A DNA stretch of 64,000 nucleotides from Aestuariivivens insulae (lineage in GTDB: Bacteria > Bacteroidota > Bacteroidia > Flavobacteriales > Flavobacteriaceae): the NCBI RefSeq assembly GCF_022662195.1, contig NZ_JAKMCS010000016.1, positions 1 through 64,000 of the forward strand, given 5' to 3'. Shown one piece after another: positions 17,399 to 26,893 of the stretch (positions within the stretch are counted from its first letter, which is position 1; each line of letters starts with the position of its first letter). A model generated the notes under the pieces. It worked only from the letters and a program-made list of their open reading frames with translations. It had not been told where the DNA came from and ran no database searches. A program made the translations under genes and the position numbers.

Positions 17399-17608
17399 TG
17401 AAAAAATGATAATTAAAAGTGAATATTTGTCCTTTTTAAATTCCTCGCAAATTCTTCATTATTAATTTTTCACTGTTAATTAATAATGGTAAATCTTTGT
17501 TAAAAAGAAGCAGATCAACGAACAGGGATTTTTATTTCACCTAGAAATACTGCAAATTTGAACATTTTAAACCCATTGTCATACGACAATAAACAATAAT
17601 ATAAAATT

Positions 17609-19186
17609 ATGACGCTAACACAATGGTTTATATTCCTATTGGCTATCCAAATTATACATGGTTTAGGCACTTGGAAATTATATACAAAAGCAGGTAGAAA
17701 AGCATGGGAAGCATTCGTTCCTGTTTATAACGGCATCGTTTTAATGAAAATAATTAACCGGCCTTGGTGGTGGGTTATTTTAATGTTCCTTCCTATTGTC
17801 AACCTCATCATGCTTATCGTGGTTTGGGTGGAGACCGCTAGAAGTTTTGGCAAAAACTCTTACCAAGATACGTTTTTGGCCGTTGTTACCTTAGGGTTTT
17901 ACAACTACTACCTAAACTATGTTGCCGATGTAAAATATGTTGAAAACCGGAGCATACAACCTAAATCGGGCTCTGGTGAATGGACAAGTTCTATTTTGTT
18001 TGCCATTGTAGCAGCTACTATTGTACACACCTATTTTATGCAGCCCTTTACCATTCCTTCGTCGTCGTTGGAAAAATCACTTTTGGTAGGCGACTTTTTA
18101 TTTGTTAGCAAGTTTCACTACGGCGCCAGAGTACCAATGACTACTGTGGCTGCTCCTATGGTACATGATACCATCCCTAAGTTAAAAACAAAATCGTATT
18201 TGTTTGATGATCATAAAGGAAGTAATTCCTGGAAAAATAAGCTACAGCTCCCTTATTTAAGGCTTCCAGGGTTTGAAAACATTAAACGTAATGAAATTGT
18301 CGTGTTCAATCAGCCTGCAGATACGCTATTGGATATGAACAACTTCCATCCCGATAGAAATTATTACAAGCCCATCGACAAAAAGACCAATTTGGTAAAA
18401 CGTTGTGTTGGTCTACCTGGGGATTCTTTAGAAATCCGTGATGGTTATGTTTTTATTAATGGAAAACAAAATGAATTACCAGACAGAGCACAATTACAGT
18501 TTAGCTATTATGTACAACCAAAGACTAATCAGTTTAACCCTCAATTCTTAAAGGAGCGTTACGATATTACCGATTATTTTTACATTGCCAATAACCAAAA
18601 CACCTATAGGTTTTCTGCCATTTCTGATGCTGCCTTGGCTAAGTTTAAAAACCATCCCAATGTGGCAAGCATTACTCCCATTAAAGCGGAAAAAGGCGTT
18701 AGGGATTCAAACATATTTCCACATCACCCAGATTACAATTGGAATATTGACTTTTTTGGCCCCTTATATATTCCTGAAAAAGGCAAAACCATAGACATCA
18801 ATTTAGAAGTTTTACCGCTATACAAACGTGTTATTACCGAATATGAAGACAACACACTGCAAGTAAAAGGCAACCAAATTCTAATTAATGGTGAAGTGGC
18901 CAATACCTATACCTTTAAACAGAATTATTATTGGATGATGGGTGACAACCGCCATAATTCTATCGATGCCAGATCTTGGGGCTTTGTACCGTTTGACCAT
19001 GTGGTTGGCAAACCCGTATTTATATGGATGAGCTGGGATGGCTTTAAAAACCCGCGCTGGGAACGCTTCTTTACTACAGTGCATGGTAAAGGTGAAGCAA
19101 CATCTTATTTTATTCCATTTTTAGTGGTATTATTTGGCTTAATTGGCTTTAACAAATTAAGAAAACGTAAGAAAGCAAATAGCTAG
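17609..19186 (+). CDS. lepB: Signal peptidase I, large Bacteroidota type
   Basis: 525 residues, much longer than the ~320 of E. coli. An N-terminal part with three hydrophobic segments (1-120; WWWVILMFLPIVNLIMLIV) resembles DUF5684-type membrane domains. The peptidase starts with a further membrane anchor, then TIPSSSLEKSLLVGDFLFVSK (nucleophilic Ser), LVKRCVGLPGDSLEI (general-base Lys) and MMGDNRHNSIDARSWGFVP. A large insertion (about residues 290-400) separates the Lys region from the GDNR motif. It cleaves signal peptides at the outer face of the inner membrane. A 210-bp gap before it shows no strong promoter. Confidence 0.93.
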   Translation: MTLTQWFIFLLAIQIIHGLGTWKLYTKAGRKAWEAFVPVYNGIVLMKIINRPWWWVILMFLPIVNLIMLIVVWVETARSFGKNSYQDTFLAVVTLGFYNYYLNYVADVKYVENRSIQPKSGSGEWTSSILFAIVAATIVHTYFMQPFTIPSSSLEKSLLVGDFLFVSKFHYGARVPMTTVAAPMVHDTIPKLKTKSYLFDDHKGSNSWKNKLQLPYLRLPGFENIKRNEIVVFNQPADTLLDMNNFHPDRNYYKPIDKKTNLVKRCVGLPGDSLEIRDGYVFINGKQNELPDRAQLQFSYYVQPKTNQFNPQFLKERYDITDYFYIANNQNTYRFSAISDAALAKFKNHPNVASITPIKAEKGVRDSNIFPHHPDYNWNIDFFGPLYIPEKGKTIDINLEVLPLYKRVITEYEDNTLQVKGNQILINGEVANTYTFKQNYYWMMGDNRHNSIDARSWGFVPFDHVVGKPVFIWMSWDGFKNPRWERFFTTVHGKGEATSYFIPFLVVLFGLIGFNKLRKRKKANS

Positions 19187-19188
19187 TT

Positions 19189-19293
19189 TGTCATTCCTGC
19201 GTGTTTCACTGAGCTTATCGAAGTGAAAGCTGGAATTTTAATAGACTCTTAATACAACATAATATTTGGATTCCTGCCTTCGCAGGAATGACA
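19189..19293. repeat. 105-bp palindromic element with TGTCATTCCTGCG ends
   Basis: TGTCATTCCTGCG at 19189-19201 is perfectly inverted at 19281-19293, enclosing a TGAGCTTATCGAAGTG core related to the family seen at 31.1, 41.0, 43.9 and 63.2 kb. It starts 3 bp after the lepB stop, and its right arm supplies an upstream in-frame ATG to the next gene. A repetitive extragenic palindromic (REP/BIME-like) unit. Confidence 0.7.
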
Positions 19294-19299
19294 GAAACA

Positions 19300-19923
19300 A
19301 TGAACATCATCATCCACCCTACATATTTTCCTTCCATAGCTCATTTTGTAGCCATAGTGAAGGCACGGGAGGTTATTCTGGAAATGGATGATAATTTTGT
19401 AAAGCAAACCTATAGGAACCGTACCTATATTTATAGTGCCAATGGCAAATTAGGACTAAACATCCCCGTGATCCATTCACAAAAAAACAGGCAAAAATAT
19501 AGGGACGTTAAAATTTTCAATAAGGAGCAATGGCAGAGTATTCACTGGAAATCCTTATTATCTGCTTACAGGACTTCGCCTTTTTTTGAATATTATGAAG
19601 ATGAACTGGCACCGCTATTTAAGCAACCGTTTGACTCCATACTAGATTTTAATTTGTCTTGTCTGGAAACTGTATGTGCGTGTTTACAGATGGAAAACAA
19701 CTTCACCAAAACTGAAGTTTATCAAAAAACTGTTGATGGCATATTGGATTATAGACCTTTGGTTCATGTAAAAAAAGAAACGCCACAAAATTTTACCCCC
19801 TACACACAAGTATTTGGCAATAAACATGGATTTATTTCGAACTTAAGCATTTTGGATTTACTGTTTAATGAAGGACCTAACGCTATAAACTATTTAGAGT
19901 CCCAAAAATTAAAAATAGCCTAA
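19300..19923 (+). CDS. WbqC-like family protein
   Basis: About 207 residues. MNIIIHPTYFPSIAHFVAI at the N-terminus and the segments DNFVKQTYRNRTYI, KLGLNIPVIHS and the repeated aromatic WKSLLSAYRTSPFFEYYED fit the WbqC-like family, whose members are often near LPS O-antigen or glycoprotein genes and have no settled activity. I chose the ATG at 19300 because the ATG 12 bp upstream lies inside the palindromic repeat arm. The next gene overlaps its stop by one base. Confidence 0.82.
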   Translation: MNIIIHPTYFPSIAHFVAIVKAREVILEMDDNFVKQTYRNRTYIYSANGKLGLNIPVIHSQKNRQKYRDVKIFNKEQWQSIHWKSLLSAYRTSPFFEYYEDELAPLFKQPFDSILDFNLSCLETVCACLQMENNFTKTEVYQKTVDGILDYRPLVHVKKETPQNFTPYTQVFGNKHGFISNLSILDLLFNEGPNAINYLESQKLKIA

Positions 19924-20231
19924 TGATACAACACCTTACACATTATGGCTGCCACATCCTGTTGCCTTTGGCTATTGCTTTGGTATTTTACAAACGCAAC
20001 TGGAAAATAGCCTTTATAACAATGCTAGCTGCTTTTGCCATCGATTTGGACCATTTATTGGCAACTCCCATTTTCGATCCCAACAGATGTAGTATTGGCT
20101 TTCACCCCTTACACTCCTCTTTTGCCATAACGTTCTACCTATTTCTCTTAGTCCCAAAGAAATCACGACTGGTAGCCCTTGGATTGGTCATTCATATTTT
20201 TTCTGATGTAGTGGATTGTTTATTAAGATAA
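19923..20231 (+). CDS. DUF6122 small membrane protein
   Basis: 102 residues with three hydrophobic helices; conserved polar residues HYGCH (7-11), DLDHLLATPIFDPNRCSIGFHPLHS and the C-terminal HIFSDVVDC. The His/Asp pattern inside helices recalls YdjM-type membrane metal-dependent hydrolases, and the overall pattern is that of DUF6122. Function unknown. Coupled to the WbqC-like gene by a one-base overlap. Confidence 0.75.
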   Translation: MIQHLTHYGCHILLPLAIALVFYKRNWKIAFITMLAAFAIDLDHLLATPIFDPNRCSIGFHPLHSSFAITFYLFLLVPKKSRLVALGLVIHIFSDVVDCLLR

Positions 20232-20304
20232 CCTTTCATAAAAATAGTTTAGACAAAGAAAATCTTTTATACATCTTGAAAATTGAATTTTTTGTTTATT
20301 TTAG

Positions 20305-20336
20305 TTTTTGTTGATTGGTTAAACAGTCAACAAAAA
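20305..20336. promoter_or_regulatory. Inverted repeat before the histidine kinase gene
   Basis: TTTTTGTTGA and TCAACAAAAA form a perfect 10-bp inverted repeat with a 12-nt spacer, extendable with one mismatch. It ends 25 bp before the kinase ATG: either an operator for the two-component pair or the end of the DUF6122 transcript. Confidence 0.4.
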
Positions 20337-20361
20337 TTACAACCAACCCCAGCCCCAACCA

Positions 20362-21855
20362 ATGAAACCTACTTTACATAAAAAAAGGCATAATGTATTC
20401 TTTGTCTATATAGTTATAATACTTATTGCCATTGGAATACTTTCCTTGTGTTTACTACGTAATGCAACCTCTCTTAGAGATCTTGAAAACACACACCATA
20501 CCCTATATGTCTTAGGATCGGAATTAAAAGAAAGCTCAGAGGAACTAACCAAGTTTTGCAGAAACTATGTTATAACTGGAGATGCGTCTTGGGAACAAAA
20601 ATACTGGGACATTTTAAATGTTAGGAACGGAAAAAAAGCAAGAAGCAATGGTAGGTTAATTGCTTTACGGGATAGCTTATCGAAATTGGGAATAACCAAA
20701 AATGAATATCAAAAGTTAGTTGAAGCCGAAGATAATTCAAACGCACTTGTTTGGACAGAGAAAACAGCTTTCAATGCCATGAAAGGTATTTATCTAGACT
20801 CCTTAAGCAAGTTTACCGTAAAAGGATCTCCAAACCCCATATTGGCAAAAAACATTCTTTATAACGAAAAATACCATCAAGATAAAGCAAACATCATGCG
20901 ACCAATTGCATCATTCCGTAGCATGATAAACAATCGCTTTCTTACAAAAATAGAAGACCTAAAAGACATTAATGTGCACTTAGTTTTTGCTATCATTGCG
21001 CTAATAATTAGCAGTTCGGTACTTTCCTTTTATGCTATTTTAGTTATGAGAAAAAAAATCATTAATCAATTAGTAGAGCTCAGGGTTTCAAATATAAAAA
21101 CAGAACAAACTTTACAAAATCTAAAAAACACACAAACTAAATTAATACAGGTAGAAAAAATGGCCGCATTAGGTACGTTAACTGCTGGAATGGGTCATGA
21201 AATAAATAACCCACTTAACTATATTATGGGAGCCTATGAAGTTCTTAATATTTATTTTGAAGAACATGGTAGCAAAGATCAGGAAATGACGAGTATGTCT
21301 TTAACTAACATAAAGGAAGGAATAAACAAGGTTTCTAATATTGTACACGGACTCAATCAGTTTAGTAGAGACAACAGCAATTTCGATGAAGACTGTGACA
21401 TACATGACACCATAGACAATTGCCTGCTTATGCTACAACACCAAATGAATGATGCCGTTATAATAAATAAGTTGTACTATAAAACACCCATAAAAGTTAA
21501 AGGGAATGTAGGCAAACTTCACCAAGTTTTTTTAAATATCTTATCTAATGCCCTTTACGCTATTGGAGACAAAGGGCAAATAACCATAACAACGCAAAAA
21601 GACAACGAACAATCAATTCGTATTGAAATAAGTGACAACGGTATTGGTATTAAAAAAAGCCACTTACACCAGATAAAAGATCCTTTCTTTACAACAAAAC
21701 CTCCTGGTGAAGGTACTGGTTTAGGTATGGCTATTTCTGATACTATAGTAAAAAAACACAAAGGGCAATTAACAATCGAATCAGAAGAAGGCAAGGGCTC
21801 TAAAATTTCAGTAATATTACCTTTAAAAAAGCTTAACTATGACCAAAAGAATTAA
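20362..21855 (+). CDS. Sensor histidine kinase
   Basis: 497 residues. Membrane helices at about 12-32 and 206-228 bracket a periplasmic sensor of ~170 residues rich in helices (4-helix-bundle-like, no known ligand motif). Then a linker coiled coil (about 235-265), a dimerisation/phospho-acceptor box with H279 (MGHEINNPLNYI) and a HATPase_c domain with N-box NILSNALYAI, G1 SDNGIGI, F-box DPFFTTK and G2 GTGLGMAIS. The EINNP context is typical of the NtrB-like HisKA group. Overlaps the response regulator by 17 bp. Stimulus unknown. Confidence 0.92.
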   Translation: MKPTLHKKRHNVFFVYIVIILIAIGILSLCLLRNATSLRDLENTHHTLYVLGSELKESSEELTKFCRNYVITGDASWEQKYWDILNVRNGKKARSNGRLIALRDSLSKLGITKNEYQKLVEAEDNSNALVWTEKTAFNAMKGIYLDSLSKFTVKGSPNPILAKNILYNEKYHQDKANIMRPIASFRSMINNRFLTKIEDLKDINVHLVFAIIALIISSSVLSFYAILVMRKKIINQLVELRVSNIKTEQTLQNLKNTQTKLIQVEKMAALGTLTAGMGHEINNPLNYIMGAYEVLNIYFEEHGSKDQEMTSMSLTNIKEGINKVSNIVHGLNQFSRDNSNFDEDCDIHDTIDNCLLMLQHQMNDAVIINKLYYKTPIKVKGNVGKLHQVFLNILSNALYAIGDKGQITITTQKDNEQSIRIEISDNGIGIKKSHLHQIKDPFFTTKPPGEGTGLGMAISDTIVKKHKGQLTIESEEGKGSKISVILPLKKLNYDQKN

Positions 21856-22204
21856 AGTATTATATGTAGATGACGACCATATAAACCTTAAGCTTTTTGA
21901 TATTGTTTTTAGTAAGAAGTTTGATGTTGTAATAGCCGAAAATGGTGTTGAAGGCATTAAATCGCTTAAAAACAATACTGATATTGATATTGTGATAAGT
22001 GACATGAAAATGCCCATTATGAATGGTTTGGAATTTATAAACAAAGCCAAGGATATGTTTCCAGACAAACCCTTCTGTATTTTAACAGGTTTTGAAATTA
22101 CCAACGAAATTACAGATGCGCTCAATACCGGATTAATAGTCAATTACTTTAAAAAGCCTTTTAATAGAATAGAGTTGGAATCTGTTATTGAAAAAGTACG
22201 TTAA
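21839..22204 (+). CDS. Single-domain response regulator
   Basis: 121 residues, only a receiver domain: acidic pocket DDD (11-13), phospho-acceptor D55 in ISDMKMPI, Thr83 (ILTG) and Lys105 (FKKPF). There is no output domain, so it acts CheY-like, as a phosphorelay intermediate or by binding a partner. Overlap with the upstream kinase gene indicates they work together. Confidence 0.92.
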   Translation: MTKRIKVLYVDDDHINLKLFDIVFSKKFDVVIAENGVEGIKSLKNNTDIDIVISDMKMPIMNGLEFINKAKDMFPDKPFCILTGFEITNEITDALNTGLIVNYFKKPFNRIELESVIEKVR

Positions 22205-22216
22205 ACTCCGTTGTTT

Positions 22217-23236
22217 TTATAAACTTAACGAGGCCATAATAGGATAATGATCAGAATAATGTTCGTTATAGGTCTTAAACCCATTAACAGTAAAAGCTTC
22301 ATCAGAGAAAATATAATCAATCCGTACAGGGAAAAACTTAAAATTGTAAGTTCTACCAAAGCCTTTTCCTGCTTCTTTAAAAGTATCGTTTAAATCGCCT
22401 TTAATGTTTCGATACACATAGGAATACGCCGTGTTATTAAAATCGCCACAAACAATCATTTTATAACGGCATTGTTTTTTGTGCATTAAAAACAGTTCGG
22501 TTTGAAATTGTTGCATTTTAAACGTCTTACTTACCCTTTTAAACAAACGTTCGGAATCTTCCTTTTTAAGGCTTTCAACATTGGTATCGATATGCAATGA
22601 TTCTAAATGAATGTTATAAACACGCAGGGTATCCGCTCCCTTTACAATATCGGCATAAATGGCATTGTTACTGGTATTTGGAAACTCAACAGACCCGCTA
22701 TTGATTATTGGAAACTGGGAATAAATGGCCTGTCCGTTCTTTACCTTTTTTCCGGAAAGTTTTTCGTATTTGTATTTAAAAAAAGAAAGGTCTACATTTT
22801 TATGTGGATGGTATTCCTGCAAACTTAAAATGTCTGGAGATTGTTCTTTTATAAAATCAACGATTTTGGTTTCGATCCCTTTTTCTGGAATCCAATCGTA
22901 AAGGTTAAACAGCCTAACATTATAGTTCATTACCTTTAGATTATTGTCGCCCTCAGTATATTTAGAAGACGAAAATCGGTACAACGAACCATAAAACAAA
23001 TATCCTATAAGCAGAACGACTAACGATAAAAGCAATTGCCTTTTTACTTTTACCAGCCAATACAAAAAAAACAGGGCATTAGCCAAAATTAAAAAAGGGG
23101 CGCCTAAATTAAGTACAGCCAAAATAGAGAATGTCTTTGGCGGCAACAGGGACAATAGATAGGACAATAAAAGTAGCGTTGCCAATATAGCATTAACTAA
23201 ATAGATTATCTTATCAAAAAAACGCAACTTCTTCAA
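22217..23236 (-). CDS. Endonuclease/exonuclease/phosphatase family membrane protein
   Basis: 339 residues. Three hydrophobic helices in the first ~90 residues are followed by an EEP catalytic domain: VMNYNVRLFN, DILSLQEYH (metal-binding Glu), HLES, CGDFNN (Asp/Asn), DYIFSD and YSDHYPI (terminal Asp-His). The active-site set is complete. Members with this membrane head are common in Bacteroidota and are annotated only as EEP hydrolases; substrate could be phospholipid, sugar phosphate or nucleic acid. Convergent with the response regulator. Confidence 0.88.
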   Translation of the reverse strand: MKKLRFFDKIIYLVNAILATLLLLSYLLSLLPPKTFSILAVLNLGAPFLILANALFFLYWLVKVKRQLLLSLVVLLIGYLFYGSLYRFSSSKYTEGDNNLKVMNYNVRLFNLYDWIPEKGIETKIVDFIKEQSPDILSLQEYHPHKNVDLSFFKYKYEKLSGKKVKNGQAIYSQFPIINSGSVEFPNTSNNAIYADIVKGADTLRVYNIHLESLHIDTNVESLKKEDSERLFKRVSKTFKMQQFQTELFLMHKKQCRYKMIVCGDFNNTAYSYVYRNIKGDLNDTFKEAGKGFGRTYNFKFFPVRIDYIFSDEAFTVNGFKTYNEHYSDHYPIMASLSL

Positions 23237-23345
23237 TCTTTAATAGTTATTGGTTTTTGTGCTAATTGTTTTTAGGGCTTCAATATGCTATGATATGGCT
23301 GTATCTTAACCACTGTTTGCCTACTGAAACTGCGACTGCCTATTA

Positions 23346-24212
23346 TCATTTCCCCGATCTAAACAAAAACTCCTTCTCTTCGGCTGTTAAGCTATCATAG
23401 CCACTTTTACTAATTTTATCTAGAATAAGGTCTATCTGTTTCTGTTTATTAAATTCCTTAAAATCTGATTTGGGGTACCCTTCTACCTTGCTTTTATTCT
23501 TATGGACTGTCTTTAGAGGTTTTCGCTTAGAAGCCTTAAACACGTTAGCTATACGGTCCATAAATTTTTCAAAACCCTTGCCTATATCTGTTCCTTTGGT
23601 TAATTGTTTTGCATAAAAATACCCTAATAAGGCACCGCCAAGATGGGCAATGTTCCCTCCAGAATTACCATAAACCGGATCCTTAATTCCAGAAATAACA
23701 CCAAGCACATCCAATATAACAATAGCTAGACCTATATACCATAGCTTAATACTAACCGTGAAAAACCGAAATTCTTTATTGGGCATATAAGCACATAAGA
23801 AGATAAGCAATGCCCTTACCGAAGCCGAAGCCCCTACCAAACGTGAGTTCACAAAAACATCTGGAAACAGATTATATAGCAATAAATACAGTAAGGCACC
23901 ACAAATAGCACCAAGGAAATAAATATTTAAGGCCATTTTGGGGCTAAATAAATTCAAAACCCATTGGGCAATGATGTACAACCACAACATATTGAACAGG
24001 ATATGCAAAAAGTTGTAGTGCACAAAAGCATAGGTTACCACACTCCACGGTTGTAGTATAAACGCATTAAAATCGCTTGGCATCTCAAACCAGCTTAAAA
24101 GCGATTTAAACAAAAGGCCTAAAAGAAAAACCACAACGTTAATCGCAATTATCTTTTCTAGAACATTTAGGCGTTTTAATTTATCTTTTATATCCTGCGA
24201 TAGTGACGTCAT
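23346..24212 (-). CDS. Rhomboid family intramembrane serine protease (downstream copy)
   Basis: About 288 residues from ATG 24212, which overlaps the stop of the upstream rhomboid gene as ATGA; the longer frame is ignored for that reason. Six hydrophobic helices, with WSVVTYAFVHYNFLHILFNMLWLY (Asn/His helix), the serine motif LVGASASVRALL and the His motif NIAHLGGALLGYFYA. The Ser motif is GASAS rather than the usual GASG, and a soluble C-terminal tail of ~80 residues carries basic segments. Likely active, substrate unknown. Confidence 0.88.
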   Translation of the reverse strand: MTSLSQDIKDKLKRLNVLEKIIAINVVVFLLGLLFKSLLSWFEMPSDFNAFILQPWSVVTYAFVHYNFLHILFNMLWLYIIAQWVLNLFSPKMALNIYFLGAICGALLYLLLYNLFPDVFVNSRLVGASASVRALLIFLCAYMPNKEFRFFTVSIKLWYIGLAIVILDVLGVISGIKDPVYGNSGGNIAHLGGALLGYFYAKQLTKGTDIGKGFEKFMDRIANVFKASKRKPLKTVHKNKSKVEGYPKSDFKEFNKQKQIDLILDKISKSGYDSLTAEEKEFLFRSGK

Positions 24213-25033
24213 AAATCCCACCTGTTTTTTTTGAATTGACTCCTTTTCCAATACCACATAATTAAAAAACCTGTTACGGCGCCACCTACGTGAGCCATAT
24301 AAGCGGTATTACTTGGACTAAAAAAGGATTGCCCTGTTAGTCCCGAAATTAAATCTAAAATAATAATACCAGGAATAAAATACTTGGCTTTTATAGGTAT
24401 AGGTAAAAATATAAGCATTAATTCTGCATTGGGATTCATAAGCCCAAAAGCAGCCAAAACCCCCATTAAACAGCCTGAAGCCCCTACCATGGTACTTCTA
24501 GCGATAACATTCATATCAAACAAGGCTTTAAAATTAGCATCGGTAATGGCGTTTGCATTAAAACCGTACTCATTTAAAATTGGTAACATTTGCCTACTTA
24601 GCAATTCTCCTTTAATAAACTGCCCTTCTGAAGCATCGATAGACACAATCTTCCTTAATAGCTCATTACTCATTCCTAAATCTGCAATACCTTGATATGC
24701 GGAGTAAAAATCGACATAATAATACCCTACCTGCAATGCCACTGCTCCCAATCCGGCAGATAAGTATAGAAATAAAAACTTTTTTGCTCCTAAAAAATGT
24801 TCTACTGGAGTACCAAACATCCATAGAGCAAACATATTAAACAAAATATGAGATGGCCCCCCATGCATAAACATGTGCGTAAATATCTGCCATGGTTGAA
24901 AAGCCTCATTTTTTGGAAAATGCATGGCAAACCAATCATAAAAAAGAGTTCCACCTCCAATGGTCAATGTCCCAATAAACATTAGGACATTAATAATGAG
25001 TAAGTGTTTTACCGTATCTGAAATCCGCATCAT
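24209..25033 (-). CDS. Rhomboid family intramembrane serine protease (upstream copy)
   Basis: 274 residues, with WQIFTHMFMHGGPSHILFNMFALWMFG, serine motif MVGASGCLMGVL and histidine motif YMAHVGGAVTGFLI: the complete Ser-His dyad of GlpG-type rhomboids. A loop of ~70 residues between the early helices and the Ser helix is longer than usual. Four bases separate it from mutL upstream, and it is translationally coupled to the second rhomboid. Confidence 0.92.
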   Translation of the reverse strand: MMRISDTVKHLLIINVLMFIGTLTIGGGTLFYDWFAMHFPKNEAFQPWQIFTHMFMHGGPSHILFNMFALWMFGTPVEHFLGAKKFLFLYLSAGLGAVALQVGYYYVDFYSAYQGIADLGMSNELLRKIVSIDASEGQFIKGELLSRQMLPILNEYGFNANAITDANFKALFDMNVIARSTMVGASGCLMGVLAAFGLMNPNAELMLIFLPIPIKAKYFIPGIIILDLISGLTGQSFFSPSNTAYMAHVGGAVTGFLIMWYWKRSQFKKNRWDL

Positions 25034-25036
25034 AAA

Positions 25037-26890
25037 CTATATAAATTTTTTATCCAATTCATCAACTCCAACCGTTATAAAGGTTAACCTATTGGTAGGT
25101 GAAACATTGGGTTCTTTGCAAGCAAAAAGCTTATTCACAATATGCTCTTGCTCATCCTTTTTTAAGGCTTGTCCCGTTTTTATGGCCAAACTTTTAGCCA
25201 TGGACTTGGCCAACAAATCGGTAGCACTAAAATTAGCCTCTGGCACTTCGTTCTGCACATCGCTAATAAGCTGTTCCAAAATAATGGAGACCTCACTTTC
25301 TGGCACACATAAGGGCACTCCTGTAATTTCTACAGATTCTTCTTCAATATTAGAAAATACAAATCCCGTATGTTCTAAATCGTCTTTTAACTGTTTTATA
25401 ATCTCTATTTCCTGCGCCGAAAAATGCAACTCCAAAGCAAACAGCAATTGTTGACTCACGCCTTCCTTCACTGTTATATTTTGAAGAAAATCTTCGTACA
25501 GTATACGTTGGTGTGCACGGTACTGGTCTATAACCAACATCCCAGATTTAATTGCACTAATTATATATTTATTATGAAGCTGATAGGTTGTACTTGCCTG
25601 TTCGTGCTGTGTTTCAACTTCAAATAAAGAGCTAACGGACTCTTCTGTTTCAAACGCTACCTCACTAAAATCACTAGGAGTAGATGTGTCTTCAGATTGC
25701 AGCCCTACATACAAACCATCCCAATTGGCTGAAGATTGCTTTTTAAACGTTGTTGTAGCCGATTTATTGGATACTTTTTGCTCTTGAAATGGATTAAAGT
25801 CCCTATCGACTTCAATCTTAGGAGGTTCTACCGTTGTTTTAGAATAATTATAAGGCGTATCCAAATTAGAATCCCTTTCAAAGTCTATAACGGGTGCAAT
25901 ATTGAACTGTCCCAGACTATGCTTTACAGCAGAACGTAAAATTGCATACAGGGTATGCTCGTCATCAAACTTAATCTCTGTTTTAGTTGGATGAATATTA
26001 ATATCTATGGTTTGTGGATCTACAGTTAAGTTTAAAAAATAACTGGGGTGTGTACCGCTTTTTATCAACCCTTCAAAAGCCGATAATATGGCATGGTTTA
26101 AATAGGCACTTTTTATAAAGCGATCATTAACGAAAAAATACTGCTCGCCCCTTGTTTTTTTAGCAAACTCCGGTTTCCCAACAAATCCAGATATCTTTAG
26201 GACTTCGGTCTCTTCCTCAACAGGCACCAACCTTTCATTAGTCTTGCTCCCAAAAATGTTTACAATACGCTGCCTATAGTTACTAACGGGAAGGTTAAAA
26301 GATTCGCTCCCATTATTGTAAAAAGAAAAATGAATGGTGGGATGGGCTAAGGCTACCCTGTGGAATTCGTCGATAATATGACGCAATTCTACGGCATTGG
26401 ACTTTAAAAAATTACGCCTCGCCGGAATGTTAAAAAATAAATTTTTCACCGAAACGGAAGTGCCGTTAGGTGTTACAACCACCTCCTGGGAGTCCACACG
26501 GCTGCCTTCTATGGTTAGGTTGGTACCTACCTCATCTTGCTCTTGCTTGGTTTTTAGCTCTACATGGGCAATGGCAGCAATACTGGCCAATGCTTCCCCA
26601 CGAAAGCCTTTGGTATGCAAATGAAACAAATCATCGGCTGTTTTTATTTTTGATGTAGCGTGGCGCTCGAAACTTAAACGTGCATCGGTAGTACTCATCC
26701 CCTTACCGTTATCTATAACTTGAATAAGGGTTTTACCGGCATCCTTAACAATAAGTTTTATGGTTGATGCTCCAGCATCTATAGCATTCTCTAAAAGCTC
26801 CTTAACTACTGAAGCTGGTCGTTGCACTACTTCTCCTGCGGCTATTTGGTTAGCGACATGATCGGGCAATAGCTGAATAATATCTGCCAT
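25037..26890 (-). CDS. mutL: DNA mismatch repair protein MutL
   Basis: 617 residues. The N-terminal GHKL ATPase shows VANQIAAGEVVQRPASVVKELLENAIDAGA, DNGKGM, RHATSKI and GFRGEALASIA; the transducer domain follows, then a variable acidic linker (about 340-430) and a C-terminal dimerisation domain. I do not see the DQHAx2Ex4E endonuclease motif; the matching place reads DQYRAHQRILYEDF, so nicking activity is doubtful. Couples MutS recognition to downstream repair. First gene of a mutL-rhomboid-rhomboid run. Confidence 0.95.
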   Translation of the reverse strand: MADIIQLLPDHVANQIAAGEVVQRPASVVKELLENAIDAGASTIKLIVKDAGKTLIQVIDNGKGMSTTDARLSFERHATSKIKTADDLFHLHTKGFRGEALASIAAIAHVELKTKQEQDEVGTNLTIEGSRVDSQEVVVTPNGTSVSVKNLFFNIPARRNFLKSNAVELRHIIDEFHRVALAHPTIHFSFYNNGSESFNLPVSNYRQRIVNIFGSKTNERLVPVEEETEVLKISGFVGKPEFAKKTRGEQYFFVNDRFIKSAYLNHAILSAFEGLIKSGTHPSYFLNLTVDPQTIDINIHPTKTEIKFDDEHTLYAILRSAVKHSLGQFNIAPVIDFERDSNLDTPYNYSKTTVEPPKIEVDRDFNPFQEQKVSNKSATTTFKKQSSANWDGLYVGLQSEDTSTPSDFSEVAFETEESVSSLFEVETQHEQASTTYQLHNKYIISAIKSGMLVIDQYRAHQRILYEDFLQNITVKEGVSQQLLFALELHFSAQEIEIIKQLKDDLEHTGFVFSNIEEESVEITGVPLCVPESEVSIILEQLISDVQNEVPEANFSATDLLAKSMAKSLAIKTGQALKKDEQEHIVNKLFACKEPNVSPTNRLTFITVGVDELDKKFI

Positions 26891-26893
26891 GAA

